Source: Smallanthus sonchifolius (lineage: Eukaryota > Streptophyta > Magnoliopsida > Asterales > Asteraceae). Taken from it: DNA of 64,000 nucleotides. Positions 33,781 through 45,619 of this stretch are shown piece after piece (the first letter of the stretch is position 1; every line of letters begins with the position of its first letter). The translations under genes and the position numbers were made by a program. The stretch is taken from positions 11,332,501 through 11,396,500 of the forward strand of contig CM042044.1 in NCBI GenBank assembly GCA_023525975.1, in the 5' to 3' direction. Under the pieces are notes generated by a model, which saw nothing but the letters and a program-made list of their open reading frames with translations, had not been told where the DNA came from and searched no databases.

Positions 33781-35130
33781 GCTCATTTTGTAATACAAGT
33801 TCATTGTGTAATACAAGTTCAATGTGTAATACAAGTTCATTATGTTATATGTATTTATCATTGTGTTTTACGTTTTTTCAGCTCATTGTGTAATTAGTCA
33901 GGTCATTGTGTAATACAAGTTTATCGTGTAATACAAGTTAATTGTGCAATACAAGTTCAATGTGTAATACAAGTTCAATGTGTAACACAAGTTCATTGTG
34001 TTATATGTATTTATCATTGTATTTTACGTTTTTTCAACTCATTGTGTAATTAGTCAGATCATTGTGTAATACAAGTTCATCGTGTAATACAAGTTCATTG
34101 TGTAATACAAGTTCATTGTGTAATACCACGTCTAGTCATTGTGTAATATCTGGTCATTGTGTAATTAGTCAGGTCATTGTGTAATACAAGTTCACTGTGT
34201 ATTACAAGTTCATTGTGTAATACAAGTTCATTGTGTAATACAAGTTCACTGTGTAATACAAGTTCAATGTGTAATACAAGTTCATTGTGTAATATCTGGT
34301 CATTGTGTAATTAGTCAGGTCATTGTGTAATACAAGTTCACTGTGTAATACAAGTTCAATGTGTAATATTGTGTTATATGTATTTATCACTGTGTTTTAC
34401 GTTTTTCAGCTCATTGTGTAATTAGTCAGGTCATCGTGTTATACAAGTTCATTGCGTAATACCACGTCTGGTCATTGTGTAATTAGTCAGGTCATTGTGT
34501 AATACAAGTTCATTGTGTAATACAAGTTCATTGTGTAATACAAGTTCAATGTGTAATACAAGTTCATTGTGTTATATGTATTTATCATTGTGTTTTACGT
34601 TTTTCAGCTCATTGTGTAATACAAGTTAATCGTGTAACAAGTTCATTGTGTAATACCATGTCTGGTCATTGTGTAATATATGGTCATTGTGTAATATCTG
34701 GTCATTGTGTAATTAGTCAGCTAATTGTGTAATACAAGTTCATTGTGTTATATGTATTTATCATTGTGTTTTACGTTATCTAGCTCATTGTGTAGTTAGT
34801 AAGGTCATTGTGTAATACAAGTTCATTGTGTAATACCACGTCTGGTCATTGTGTAATACAAGTTCATTGTGTAATACAAGTTCATTATGTCAAATATTTT
34901 TCATCATTGTGTTATATGTTTTCATCATTGTGTTTTACGTTTTCCAACTCATTGTGTAATTCGCTCATTATTATGTAATTCGCTCAAATATGTAAGGTAA
35001 TTGTGTAATATGCTCATTGTGTAATATCAGTTCATTGTGTAATATCAGGTCTGATCATTGTGTAATATCAGACCTTGTATTACACATTGACCTGGTGTAT
35101 TACACATTGACCTGGTATATTACACATTGA
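33781..35130. repeat. 18-bp minisatellite, about 1.35 kb
   Basis: Tandem imperfect copies of CATTGTGTAATACAAGTT with variants (AATTAGTCAGGT, ATATCTGGT, ATGTATTTAT) recurring in a higher-order pattern. The last units (35080-35130) are in inverted orientation (TATTACACATTGACCTGG). Confidence 0.9.
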
Positions 35131-35273
35131 CTATTATGCCCTCCCTTTAAAAACAATAAAATGACACATGTCAAACTTAGAATCCTTCTTACCCTTCTTA
35201 TTTTTAAAACCCTTTTTACTATAACCTAACCCTAGGTCCTACAACCCAAACTTTCACCCACTTGTTTTCATAA

Positions 35274-35500
35274 AATACAACACAAAATCTAGTACAAAAA
35301 ATATAGCACCAAAAATATAGTACAAAAAATCCAGCACAAAAAATCTAGTATAAAAAAACCAGCATAAAAATTTTAATAAAAAAACTTTAGTATAAAAAAT
35401 CTAGTACAAAAATTTCAACACAAAAAATTAGTAAAAAAAATCCAACACAAAAAATATAGCACAAAAAAATCTAGTACAAACATGTTAGTACAAAATAGAA
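35274..35500. repeat. AAAATCTAGTACAAAA short tandem repeat, left arm
   Basis: Units of about 15-17 bp (AAATCTAGTACAAAA, AAATATAGCACAAAA, AAATCCAGCACAAAA). The reverse complement array is at 36130-36305 in the other arm of the foldback. Confidence 0.85.
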
Positions 35501-36129
35501 AAAAAAACCCGTTTTTTGTATTTTTTTAATTGTTATTTTTTATATAGCAATATGATACTCAAATTAAAGATAAAAAATTCTCGATTTTATGGTGCAACTT
35601 TTAAAAAAAAATAATTTCGTATGAAAAAGTTATGGACGTTTTAAAATAGTGGGGGAATTTGAAAAAGTCAACAAAAGCGGCTATCTCCAAAATACCCCAA
35701 CTTACCTATTTTTTTTTACACTTTGATCTCAACCATTGATTACAAAAATAAAAAGCCAAGATTACATCTTAGGCTACTTAGGGAAAGTCCTTTTCTTATA
35801 CATATATTTAGGGAGGATCAAATCAGAAGTGGATTTTACCTAAAAAGCCTAAAAAGTAATATTGGCTTTTCATTTTTGTAATCAATGGTTGAGATCAAAG
35901 TTTAGGAAAAAAGAGGGAAGTGAGGGTATTTTGAAGATAGACATTTTTGTTGACTTTTTTCAAATTCCCCCACTATTTTAAAACGTTCATAACTTTTTCA
36001 TACGAAATTATTTTTTTAAAGAAGTTGCAACATAAAATCGAGAATTTTTTTATCTTTAATTTGAGTTCCATGTTGATATATAAAAAAATTCAGCTAAAAA
36101 AAATAAAAAAAAGTGGGTTTTTTTTTTAT

Positions 36130-36305
36130 TTTGTACTAACATTTTTGTATTAGATTTTTTATGCTAGATTTTTTGTACTAATTTTTTTGTGTTGAAATTT
36201 TTGTACTATATTTTTTATGTTGAAGTTTTTTTATTAAAATTTTTGTGCTGAATTTTTTGTACTAGATTTTTGGTGCTGTATTTTTTTGTACTAGATTTTA
36301 TGTGA
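36130..36305. repeat. TTTTGTACTAGATTTT short tandem repeat, right arm
   Basis: Inverted partner of 35274-35500; units TTTTTTGTACTAGATTTT with variants. Confidence 0.85.
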
Positions 36306-36445
36306 TGTAATTTGAGAAAATAAGTGGGTGAAAGTTTGGGTTGTAGGACCTAAATGCTCTTTAATCATAATTATGAGGAATGTCACATGTCATCTCCATA
36401 ATCCTTTCTTAGGGTACTTAGACAAAATCTCCTTCTTAGGGGAAC

Positions 36446-36446
<1 letters not shown>

Positions 36447-36500
<54 letters not shown>
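36447..36500. repeat. (TC)n(TA)n microsatellite
   Basis: A CT run followed by a TA run at the right border of the foldback element. Confidence 0.95.
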
Positions 36501-36501
<1 letters not shown>

Positions 36502-37008
36502 GTGAGGTTCAAATGCTAATCAATATTTATGTGATAACCACTCTCAAACATAGTGTTACGTATATGTAACAAGTATCATTATGTTAATGTTACATATATG
36601 TAAACACTATGTGTCACGTATATGTAACATCATTTGCTACGTATACGTAAAACTCATCATTTCCGTATTTGTGTTCAAAATCTTTATTCAAGATACTTAA
36701 ATACTATTTTAACAATTAAAAATAAAATAATTTATAAATTATGTGATTAAAAAAACTAATTTTAATCAATAATATAATAATATTTATTTTTTATTTTATT
36801 TTATTTTTATTTTTTATAAGAGTATCAATGTAATATTACACATTTTTACCAAAAAATCATTTAAATATTGGCTTACATATACGTAAACAGATTGCAAAAA
36901 AAATTACGGTTACGTATACGTAACCCACAGTATTACACATTGTTTTAGTGATTTTTTTTGTTTTCGCATAACTTTTTGGTTTTCTCTTGATCCTTCCCCT
37001 ATATATAT
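36500..37008. mobile_element. Small MITE-like element with palindromic TTACGTATACGTAA motifs
   Basis: Left end GGGTGAGGTTCAAATG and reverse complement of the right end GGGGAAGGATCAAGAG form an imperfect inverted repeat, both bordered by TATATATA. No coding. It contains six or so motifs of the form (T)TACGTATATGTAA between 36550 and 36925. Confidence 0.5.
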
Positions 37009-38436
37009 AGATAAGTAGAAATTTATAACTAATTAAATACGAAATTAGTTTATCTTTTGATTTGAATTTATGATTTAATTAAAAGAGTAAACTTCAGTTT
37101 TCGTCTCTGAGATTTGAATTAAACTTTAGGTTTCGTCCCCGTGTAACACATATCATCCCTGACATTTTATGTTTTAACAGTTTCCTGCCCTGGTCGTTAA
37201 CTTCGTTAAAATTTCTGTTAGTTTTAATGTAAAATTACTAGTATACCCTTCGGCTAACTCCATCTTCTTCAATAAACCTGATGTGGTGGTTTCCAACCTC
37301 CATCATCACCGTAAACACTTTTGAGAGAGAGAGACACCTCCATCTTCTCTAGCCGTTTTCCCGGCTATGGCAGGCGGTGGTGGTGACTCCTACGGCTCAG
37401 ATGTGACCAACTCCATCCCAACCTTCTATTCTTTTCCGATCCCAACCACAATCCAGGTGAAACAGGCGTCCTTTTCAATCGACGAAGCACACATGAGATA
37501 TCCGATGATCGGGGCGGTGGTTATGGTGGATTAGGGTTCCGTCAGCTTGAGGGACCAATCCTAACAACAAAGAGCGCACCAAATCCGTTTTCCTGTTCAA
37601 ATCCAAGATCCAACAAACCTCCATGTTCAAATCTGTTGACCCAAATCAAACTCTAAAAATCCCAAATCGTGATTCAGAACTTCAAGATTGAGTCTTTTAT
37701 ATATTTTTTTGAACCATTTGATCAAAAATTGATTCTTTTATATATTTTTTTTCTGAGTTTGATTAAAAATTGAGCCTTGTATTATTTTTCTTTTCTCAAG
37801 TGTTGTTCTTTGATTTGATTAAGGTTTTTTTATGATATCAAAGAGAAGATTGTTTATGTTACCAAACAGAAGATGGATTTGATTAAGGTTTATTTTCCGA
37901 TTGTTTAGCAATGGATATTGCGAATGAAGTTTACTCTAATTAAAATATGAAGCTTTAGATAAATAAAATATAGAATGAAGTATTAAACAAATCAGTAAAT
38001 TATTAATAAAGAAAAAGTAATAAAAATGATACAGAAATATTAAAATCCAGTCAAGCACTCGTTCTTGTTCACCGGTTTAGTCCGACCGACTCAAATAAGA
38101 AACCCAATCAACTGGACTGGTTATATAATCAGTTCTCGGTCCGACTGGTCAATATAGTTTTAAAAACATTGACTATACAATTATATTGATATGTTCTTGT
38201 TTTCCTTTAAGCGTATTGTTGTTTCTTATATCCCTTTGTTAATAACCCATCTTTGGTGTGTCACAAATATCTATATTTTTTTAGATCTACCATCCTTTGT
38301 ATTAAAATATCTATATTTTTTTAGATCTACCATCCTTTGTATTAAAACATGTGGACATGCAAGTTGCAACTAATGTATGACAACCACTTAAAGGTATCAC
38401 TGACATTTACTTAATAAATTTGAGATTAAGATAGAA
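37009..38436. other. Intergenic DNA
   Basis: No gene or clear transposon. A stretch with several CCATC/CTCC-rich pieces (37250-37650) has no open frame of note. A 40-bp direct duplication lies at 38267-38346. Confidence 0.5.
38267..38346. repeat. 40-bp perfect tandem duplication
   Basis: Two adjacent copies of a 40-bp unit beginning ATATCTATATTTTTTTAGAT and ending in GTATTAAA. Confidence 0.95.
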
Positions 38437-38911
38437 CTAGAAATAGTATCGCGCGCTTCGCGGCGGATCCTAAACGGTTGAGTATGTTACATTAACGTGT
38501 TTAAGCACAAAAAGAAACGTAGTTAAATATATAAAAGAAACGTTGAAGTTACGGCGACTCCGTTATCTAAAAAACGTATGAAGTTTGAGAACGGTACCAA
38601 TATTTTTCAGTCGGTGTCGATCTAATTCTTTACGGGTGTCAATCGATATAACCCACGATACTTAAAAAAATATGTTTTGAATACGACTACGTTTTTAACA
38701 CAATTTACACCGGGATGTCAAAAAAAAGGCAAAAGTTATTAAGCAAAAATCATATTATATATACCAAATGGGGTAAACTTTAAACTTGAAAAACTTAAAA
38801 GGGTTAAAGTTAAACTTTAGAAATTGGAAGGTAAGTTTTACCATTTGACAAAAGTGAGGGGGGAGATCATGTCGGTGGCAAAAGGCCACCGGCTTTAATG
38901 ATTAAGAGTAA
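38437..38911 (-). mobile_element. Helitron 3' end (older copy), partial
   Basis: The minus strand ends in a GC-rich hairpin (CCGCCGCGAAGCGCGCG) then ATACTATTT and CTAG (38437-38440) followed by host T. The upstream sequence resembles that of the Helitron at 38912-39404. The 5' end was not located; the younger copy adjoins or interrupts it. Confidence 0.5.
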
Positions 38912-39404
38912 CTAGAAATTAAGCCCGCGCGATGCGGCGCGTTTGCGAACCTAGCAACGCATGCTACGACGATGACACTGACATGGTTATATCTATAAAA
39001 GAAATCTACAAAGTTATAGCGATTCGGTATAAACAGAAAAGACTATAGTGTAAACAGGACGTAACATTGAAACGAAAAAATTGCTAGAGAAAAAAACCTA
39101 TTGGGGAAAAAAGTATAAAAAAAGTTATTGGAAAAATAATAAAAAAAGAAAATATAAACATTTCTTCAATCGGATTTGAACGTAAGAAAACAAAGTTAGC
39201 GTGCTTACAACTTACCACTCCCACCACACCAACTTTTGGTTATAATACTGAAAATAAACATATTTAAACATTAGTATATGGTTGAGTTGGTGGCCTCTTA
39301 TTGACCACCGACCTTGTGTTTTAAGGACTAGTAAAATAGGAAAGAGTAATTCTATAAATGAATATAAAAGAAAAGTAAAATAAATTTGAGAGGTATAGTA
39401 GAGA
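38912..39404 (-). mobile_element. Non-autonomous Helitron (493 bp)
   Basis: The minus strand begins TCTCTACTATACC (39404) and ends CGCGCCGCATCGCGCGGG, CTTAATTT, CTAG (38912) with host T after it. The ends and hairpin fit plant Helitrons. The base before the 5' end is G rather than the expected A, so the 5' border is less sure. Confidence 0.65.
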
Positions 39405-40094
39405 CTTTTGTTCATGAGTATTTGTTCAAGAGTAAATTTGTACTTTTGATATTTAAGAGGTAGGTTTGAAAATACAGAAAGTAGAGGGTCTTATTTGAAA
39501 ATAATTATACTTGAAGGGATGTTTTATGATTTTTTTGGTCTTGAAAGGGTGTTTTATGAACTTTTGATAGGTGTTGGGGTCGGACTGGAGGCCGACCTTG
39601 TAATTTAAGTAGTAAATAAAATTATTTTAATGTTGTGAGTTGGAATTACTTGTTTGCTTAAATTGAAGTAATCTAGATAACATGTTGAATGAAATATTTA
39701 AAATATATATATATATATATAATATTATATTATTCATGTCTACACATTAATTTTTATAAATATTTTTATTAAAGCTCAAACACTTAATCTGATACGGAGA
39801 AAACATTTAAAATACAAAATTTTGATAACGCAGGCACGTGTCACTATATTCTCAATACTTAGAGCTCATTAAATAAACAATCTCGAACATGAGATTCACA
39901 TAAAAAAAAATAACTAAAATAGTTTATGTTTTGTTATATACAGAAGAATATAAAAAATGGTTGTATTTATAAGAAAACTTATAATTGTGAGAAAACTTAC
40001 AAAAACTGACCCAAACGAACTTTGATTGAATTCATTCCAGCAACATTATATCCGGCTCATCAAACTAGATCTAAATCTTAAAATCTAAACACTA
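39405..40094. other. Intergenic DNA
   Basis: AT-rich, with a TA microsatellite near 39700-39722. No coding region recognised. Confidence 0.5.
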
Positions 40095-40528
40095 AGAGGG
40101 TGTTTGAGGTTGCTTATTTAACTTCAAAAGTGTTTTATGTTAAAAGTGTTTATTAGCTTATTACTTTTTGAAATGAGTTTTTTAAAAAGTGTTTGGATTA
40201 GCTTTTGTAGTGAGAAAGTCAATAAGTCTATAAATTGTTTTTCAGAAAATGTTTGGTTTAGGTTATTTACGTAAAATGACCAAAAATGACATTTTTATAT
40301 TTTACATATGTATTTATTAAAAATTGTTAAGTGCAAATTGGTAATATTTTATTGCAAAAGTCAAAAGCCAGGAATTTGTGGCTTCTTAAAAAACAACTTT
40401 TTAGCTTTATCAAAAAATTAAAACAAAAATTACTTTTATGTTTGCCAAACACTTTTTTTAGCTTATAGGCTTTTGAAAAAGTTAATAAGTCAATAAGCAG
40501 TTTTCTAACGCAATCCCAAACATCCTCT
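40095..40528. mobile_element. hAT-like MITE (434 bp)
   Basis: Inverted ends AGAGGGTGTTTGAGGTTGC (left) and AGAGGATGTTTGGGATTGC (right, reverse complement). Flanking octamers AAACACTA (40087-40094) and AAAACCTA (40529-40536) are alike at 6 of 8 positions, fitting an aged 8-bp duplication. Rich in AAGTGTTT and TTTGACTTTT-type stretches. No coding. Confidence 0.7.
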
Positions 40529-40794
40529 AAAACCTAAACCCCCCACCCACCCTACCCCCAAAAACCTAAACGCCGAGCCGATTTCAATGCCGCCCAAATA
40601 AGTTCATTCGGAGTTTGTTTGTTTCGGTTTCTAGAGTTTTCTCACGAACAGAGAGTTTTCTCATGATCCTTCCCCTATAAAAATAATCATATATGTATAT
40701 ACATATAACTAACTACTTAATAACCACAATCTTGATAAATTATTCATTAGTCAAGCTCGAATTTTAAAAATAAAATTTTAAAAGAGAATAACAT
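40529..40794. other. Spacer left of the Copia element
   Basis: Contains CTCATGATCCTTCCCCTATA (about 40658-40677), an end sequence like that of the MITE at 36500-37008; the partner end was not identified. AACAT at 40790-40794 is the Copia target duplication. Confidence 0.45.
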
Positions 40795-40940
40795 TGTTAG
40801 CATAATAAGTTGTTATGGGCTTTAGCCCAGACCCAGTTATCTTTCTATTTAATGTTGCTTTCTTCTTTATTTGTAAGCTAATCTTCATTTGTGTAATATA
40901 GAGACTCCATCTTTTCTCTGTACATGTTCATTTGTTAACA
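40795..40940 (+). repeat. 5' LTR of the Copia element
   Basis: 146 bp, TGTTAGCATAATAAG...TTTGTTAACA. Confidence 0.93.
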
Positions 40941-40953
40941 TGGTATCAGAGCC
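40941..40953 (+). other. Primer-binding site of the Copia element
   Basis: TGGTATCAGAGCC, initiator-Met tRNA type, immediately after the LTR. Confidence 0.93.
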
Positions 40954-41192
40954 TACTTGATTCATGCTTGATTGAAGATTTGTGTTGTTGCTTCCGCTCC
41001 TTCGTTGATTCGTTCGTTGTTCGTTATTTAAGGGTAGAGGCTTAGCGCTCATTCGGTGAAGCTTGCATCGGTTTTCTTTGACTTGTGAGGTATCAAATTC
41101 TCGGATTTTGCTTTATTTGAACTGACTTGTGTATTTGAAAGAGCTTCTCGACAGATTGACAGGTTTGGACCTCGTTTCTGTCCCATTTTTTA

Positions 41193-41412
41193 CAAAGTTT
41201 GCGGTATCTCCAAGTTTGCGGTTCTCTAAGTTTGCGGTAATTGGAGTTTGCGGTTACCTCAAGTTTTCGGTTATTCGAAGTTTGCGATTATTTGAAGTTT
41301 GCGGTTCTTCGAAGTTTGCGGTTATTCAAAGTTTGCGGTTATTCAAAGTTTGCGGTTATTTGAAGTTTGCGGTTATTCGAAATTTGCGGTTATTTGAAAT
41401 TTGCAGTTATTC
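41193..41412 (+). repeat. 17-bp minisatellite in the Copia 5' leader
   Basis: About 13-14 imperfect copies of GAAGTTTGCGGTTATTC just upstream of the gag start. It produces a spurious repetitive reading frame (RSLRLFEVCG-type) that runs into gag. Confidence 0.9.
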
Positions 41413-41435
41413 TGCTGTCGTTCGTTTTTGATAAT

Positions 41436-42233
41436 ATGGCTGGGAAAGATGCCTCTCTTAAGTCTATCAGTACTCGTCTGGATGGTAAAAACTACACCTA
41501 CTGGAGTTACGTAATGAAAAACTTTCTTCGAGGGAAAAATATGTGGGGTTATGTCACAGGTACTAAGGGAAAGCCTACTGATAAGTCTAAGGCTACTGAA
41601 TATGCCTTAGCTCTCGATACATGGGAAACGGATAACTCTAAAGTTATAACTTGGATCAACAACTCTGTATGTCAATCTATTGGTATTCAGTTGGCTAAAT
41701 ATGACACAACTAAGGAGGTTTGGGATCATTTGGAAAAACTGTATACTCAGTCTAACTTTGCTAAGCAGTACCAGTTGGAGTTTGATATCCGTGCTCTTCA
41801 AAAGAATGAGATGAGCATTCAAGATTTCTATGGAGCTATGTCAGATTTATGGGATCAATTGGCACTTACGAAATCTGCAGCATTGAAGGGGTTTAAACCT
41901 TATATTGTTCGAAGGGAGGAACAACGTTTGGTACAATTTTTGATGGCATTACGTTCAGATTTTGAAGGACTGCGTGGAACAATTCTTCACCGTTTCCCTC
42001 TTCCAACAGTTGATTCGGTTGTTCACGAGTTGATTGTAGAGGAAACTCGGTTAAAATCTCAGGTTAATAAAGGTCCTAAAGTAACTACTACTCCAGCTGT
42101 GTTTGTCGTTCCCCCTAATCAGCCTAAACAAGGTGCTAAAGTTGCATTTGATGAATGTGCATTCCGTAAAGGGAAAAATCATTGGAAGTCTCAATGTCCA
42201 TTATTACTTAGAAGAATGAATTCTAACTTGTAG
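41436..42233 (+). pseudogene. gag: Copia gag
   Basis: Starts at the ATG of MAGKDASLKSISTRLDGKNY, the usual start of this gag type, rather than at the in-frame ATG 69 bases upstream inside the minisatellite. UBN2/retrotran_gag domain motifs are intact: YTYWSYVMKNFLRGKNMWGY, WDHLEKLYTQSNFAKQYQLE, FLMALRSDFEGLRGTILHR. The zinc knuckle is damaged: CAFRKGKNHWKSQC has lost its second Cys. A TAG follows at 42231-42233, and the linker to protease continues out of frame. Confidence 0.85.
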
Positions 42234-42405
42234 AAGCCCCCACAACAGAACAGATCAGGTGGACAATTTCCGTCTCGCACGTCCACTTCTGCTGGTTCAT
42301 CTGGTCCATCTTCATGGACATTTAAACCACCTTAGTTTACTGCTGCTGCTACACCACCATCTGTAGAAATGAACAAACCACCATCTGCTCTGGATCCGCA
42401 AGTAT

Positions 42406-42702
42406 TTGAACAGTTCAGACAGTTTCTTGCCGCCAACCCTACCGCTATGTCCGCTGCGGGACTGCATTTCGTCATCATTATGGATTTTGGATTATGGTGC
42501 CTCACATAATATGTCTCCCTATCTGTCTTCTTTTCTTTCTTTGTCTCCTGTTTCTGTCATGTCTGTTAGTGCTACATCCATGTTGGTAGAGGGTGTTGGA
42601 TCTGTGTCTACCCCTCATGTGTCTCTCAATGATGTCTATTATATTCCAAAACTTGCCTTAAATCTTGCTTCATTCAGTCAGTTGTGTAAATCTGGAATTT
42701 GA
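42406..42702 (+). pseudogene. Copia protease region
   Basis: WILDYGASHNM (about 42481-42513) corresponds to the active-site WILDSGASxHM; Ser is replaced by Tyr, so the protease would be inactive. It continues with VEGVGSVSTPHVSLNDVYYI and LNLASFSQLCKSGI, then a stop. Confidence 0.8.
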
Positions 42703-42729
42703 GTTTTCTTTTGTGACACTGTTTGTGTT

Positions 42730-43608
42730 GTGCATGATCAACACACTCAGAGGGTGATTGGGATCGACCGTAGGGTGGGAGATTTATATGTCTTAGAAGA
42801 ACTCAAAGTGCCTCATCCTGGTGTTGCTGCTTCCAGCGTTGATTTATCCTCTTTTCGTTTAAGTCCTTTGTCGTCTGAATTTTATATTTGGCATTCTCGT
42901 TTGGGACATGTGTCCGCATCTCGCTTAAAATTTTTGATTTCCACATGTGTTTTGGGTCAGTTGCAAACCTGTGATATTTATGATTGTTGTGGTTGTAAAC
43001 TTGACAAATATTCTACTTCACCTTTTGATAAAAGTATTTATCATTCCGTTGCACCATTTGATATTGTTCATTCTGATTTGTGGGGACCATCACCAGTATC
43101 CACTAAGGGTGGTTCACGTTATTATGTTTCCTTTATCGATGATTACACTCGTTATACTTGGGTGTACCTTATGAAACGTAGATCTGAGTTCTTTGACATT
43201 TATAAAACATTTAGAGCTTATGTTCAAACGCAACATTCTACTGTGATAAAGTGCTTCAGGTGTGACTTAGGGGGTGAATACACCTCTAATGATTTTACTC
43301 AGTTGCTTGCATCAGATGGTACCATACACCAATCGTCTTGTACTGACACCCCTCAACAGAATGGTGTTGCTGAAAGGAAAAATCGTCATCTTATGGAAAC
43401 CGCTCGTTCATTCCTTTTATCTGCTGAAGTACCTAGTGTCTTTTGGGGAGAAGCACTTCTGACCGCCCAACATGTGATTAATAGGATCCCTACTTCTCAC
43501 AATAATGGGATGTCTCAATTTGAAAGTCTTTTCGGTGAATGCCCAAATTATTGTGAATTACGGGTTTTTGGATGTACATGCTTTGCTCTCCGTCCTCATG
43601 TTGAATGA
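42730..43608 (+). pseudogene. Copia integrase
   Basis: Starts in the GAG-pre-integrase zinc region (YIWHSRLGHVSASRLKFL, then CDIYDCCGCKLDKY: the H..H..C..C set). The core follows with FDIVHSDLWGPSPVSTKGGS (first Asp), FRCDLGGEYTSNDF (second Asp; RSDNGGE in the family) and TPQQNGVAERKNRHLMETAR (Glu). It ends at a TGA after LRPHVE; the coding sense continues beyond it with KLTNKSVLCVFL, then a shift. Confidence 0.88.
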
Positions 43609-43739
43609 GACAAATTGACAAATAAGTCAGTCTTATGTGTTTTCTTACGCTATGCAAGTGGTCCCAAAGGATATGGCACGAGACAAAAATGATACCGTTG
43701 TTTTGATCCTGTAAATCAGAAGTTATATGTATCAAGACA

Positions 43740-45480
43740 TGTTACTTTTCTTAAACATATTACATTCTATTCGATTCCAGCTAAGTCCCATGATGTAACA
43801 ATGTCAGATCTTCAGAATATTGATCCTTTTGCTAGCAACATTGATGTCCCAACCTCTGATATTCCCGATTCGTCTGTTGATCCTAATATGCCTGCTCCAG
43901 ATACTTCTGTTGCATATGATGTGCAAGTTCATGAACCTTCCACGTCATCTGGCACCAATGTTGATTCTTCTCCATCTCCGAGAAAGTCTACTCGTGCATG
44001 TAAGTCTACTCAACTACCAGATTTTGCATACTCTGCATATTCTGCTTCGTTTAGTTCATTTATTGCGGGCATTCATCATCTGTCTGAACCAGAATTAAAT
44101 AGAGAGTTTGTCTCTGACCCTCTATGGCAAAATGCTATGGCTGAAGAGCTCACTGCTCTTCATCAGACTCACACCTCGGATTTGGTTCCTCTACCACCAG
44201 GTAAACATAAGGTTGGTTGTCGTTGGGTGTATAAGATTAAGACAAAGTCTGATGGCTCTGTTTAACGGTACAAGGCCAGACTTGTGGCAAAAGGATATTC
44301 GCAAACGTATGGTATGGATTATGAGGAGACATTTGCCCCTGTGGCAAAAATGACAACAGTTCGTACTTTAATTGCTGTTGCGTCCGTACGACAATGGAAG
44401 ATCTGTCAAATGGATGTCAAAAATGCTTTTCTAAATGGTGATCTTCATGAGGAGGTTTACATGACTCCACCCCCGGGAATAGCTCATTAGCCCGGTGAAG
44501 TCTGTCGTCTTCGAAAAGCTCTATATGGACTCAAACAGGCCCCTCGTGCCTGGTTTGAAAAATTCTCTACAGTCATCACTTCCATTGGCTTTCTTCCTAG
44601 CAATCATGATTTGACATTATTTGTTCGATGTACGAATGTTGGACGCATTCTCTTGTCTTTATATGTGGATGACATGATTATTACATGCGATGATTATGAT
44701 GACATTGAATCCTTGAAACGTGACTTGGCCCATCGTTTTGCTATGAAAGATTTGGGATTATTACAGTATTTTTTGGGGATTGAGGTAGCTCAATCTAAAA
44801 AAGATATCTTCTCTCTCAGACGAAGTATATTTTTGATCTGTTTCAACGTGCAAGACTTTCTGATAATAGAATTGCAGACACTCTTCTTGAAACCAATGCA
44901 CGTTACTCTCCCACTAATGGTGTTCCTCTATCTGATCCGAGCCTATATCGTACCATTGTAGTCAGTTTGGTTTATCTTACAATTACTCGCCCTGATATCG
45001 CTCATGCTGTTCATGTGGTTTGCTAGTTTGTTACCGCTCCTACTTCTGTTCATTGGGGAGCTGTTTTTCGTATTTTGAGATATCTTTGTGGCACTCAGTT
45101 TCAAAGTCTTTTATTCCTTTCTACGTTTTCTCTGGAATTGCGTGCCTATAGTGATGTTGATTGGGATAGTGATCCAAATGATCGTAAATCCACGATGGTT
45201 TCTATATTTTCCTTGGTGATTCCTTAATCTCATGGAAAAGCAAGAAACAAGACGTTGTCTCTAGGTTCTCCACTGAGGCTGAATATCGTGCTATGACTGT
45301 GACTACATGTGAAATTGTTTGGTTACGATGACTTCTGGCAGATATGGGGGTTGTTGTTTCCCCGCCTACCCCATTACATTGTGATAATCAAAGTGCTATG
45401 CAGATCGCCAAGAACTCTGTCTTTCATGAACGAACAAAACATATTGAGATAGACTGTCATTTTACTTGTCATCATCTTCA
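43740..45480 (+). pseudogene. pol: Copia reverse transcriptase and RNase H
   Basis: RT starts LWQNAMAEELTALHQTHT and continues GCRWVYKIKTKSDGSV, a stop, RYKARLVAKGYSQTYGMDYE, FAPVAKMTTVRTLIAVAS, MDVKNAFLNGDLHEEVYM, a stop, LRKALYGLKQAPRAWFEKF and the catalytic LSLYVDDMIIT (codons about 44662-44676), then KDLGLLQYFLGIEVAQSKKD and a frameshift. RNase H pieces: DWDSDPNDRKST, RFSTEAEYRAM, a stop, LHCDNQSAMQIAKNSVFHER and TKHIEIDCHF. Family-typical order; non-functional. Confidence 0.88.
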
Positions 45481-45619
45481 GCTCAGGACCATCTCACTTC
45501 CTTTTGTTCCATCAACCTTGAAGATATTTTCACCAAGGCTCAATCGGTATATCGGTTTCGTTTTTTGTGTGACAAACTCTCAATCTTTATTTCTATTGCA
45601 ATGTGAGTTTGAGGGGGGA

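Larger units (their letters stand above)
33464..36466. mobile_element. Large foldback element(s) with minisatellite core
   Basis: Left end 33464-33590 (GAGAGAGAG..GGATTCTCTGAGAAGGGGAT..) is matched in inverted orientation by 36345-36466. Inside, a second inverted repeat pairs about 35231-35770 with 35858-36355, around a loop of about 90 bp. 33596-33730 is similar in direct orientation to 35925-36060, suggesting two related copies, one inside or joined to the other. No coding capacity. The ends run into (GA)n/(TC)n and (TA)n microsatellites. Superfamily not determined. Confidence 0.65.

Noticed and set aside
34202..34390. 62-aa frame with YYTMNL repeats
   Set aside because: Direct translation of the 18-bp minisatellite; 18 is a multiple of three, so an open frame is expected.
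33781..35130. CRISPR-like array
   Set aside because: Short repeats without unique spacers, in a plant genome; it is a minisatellite.
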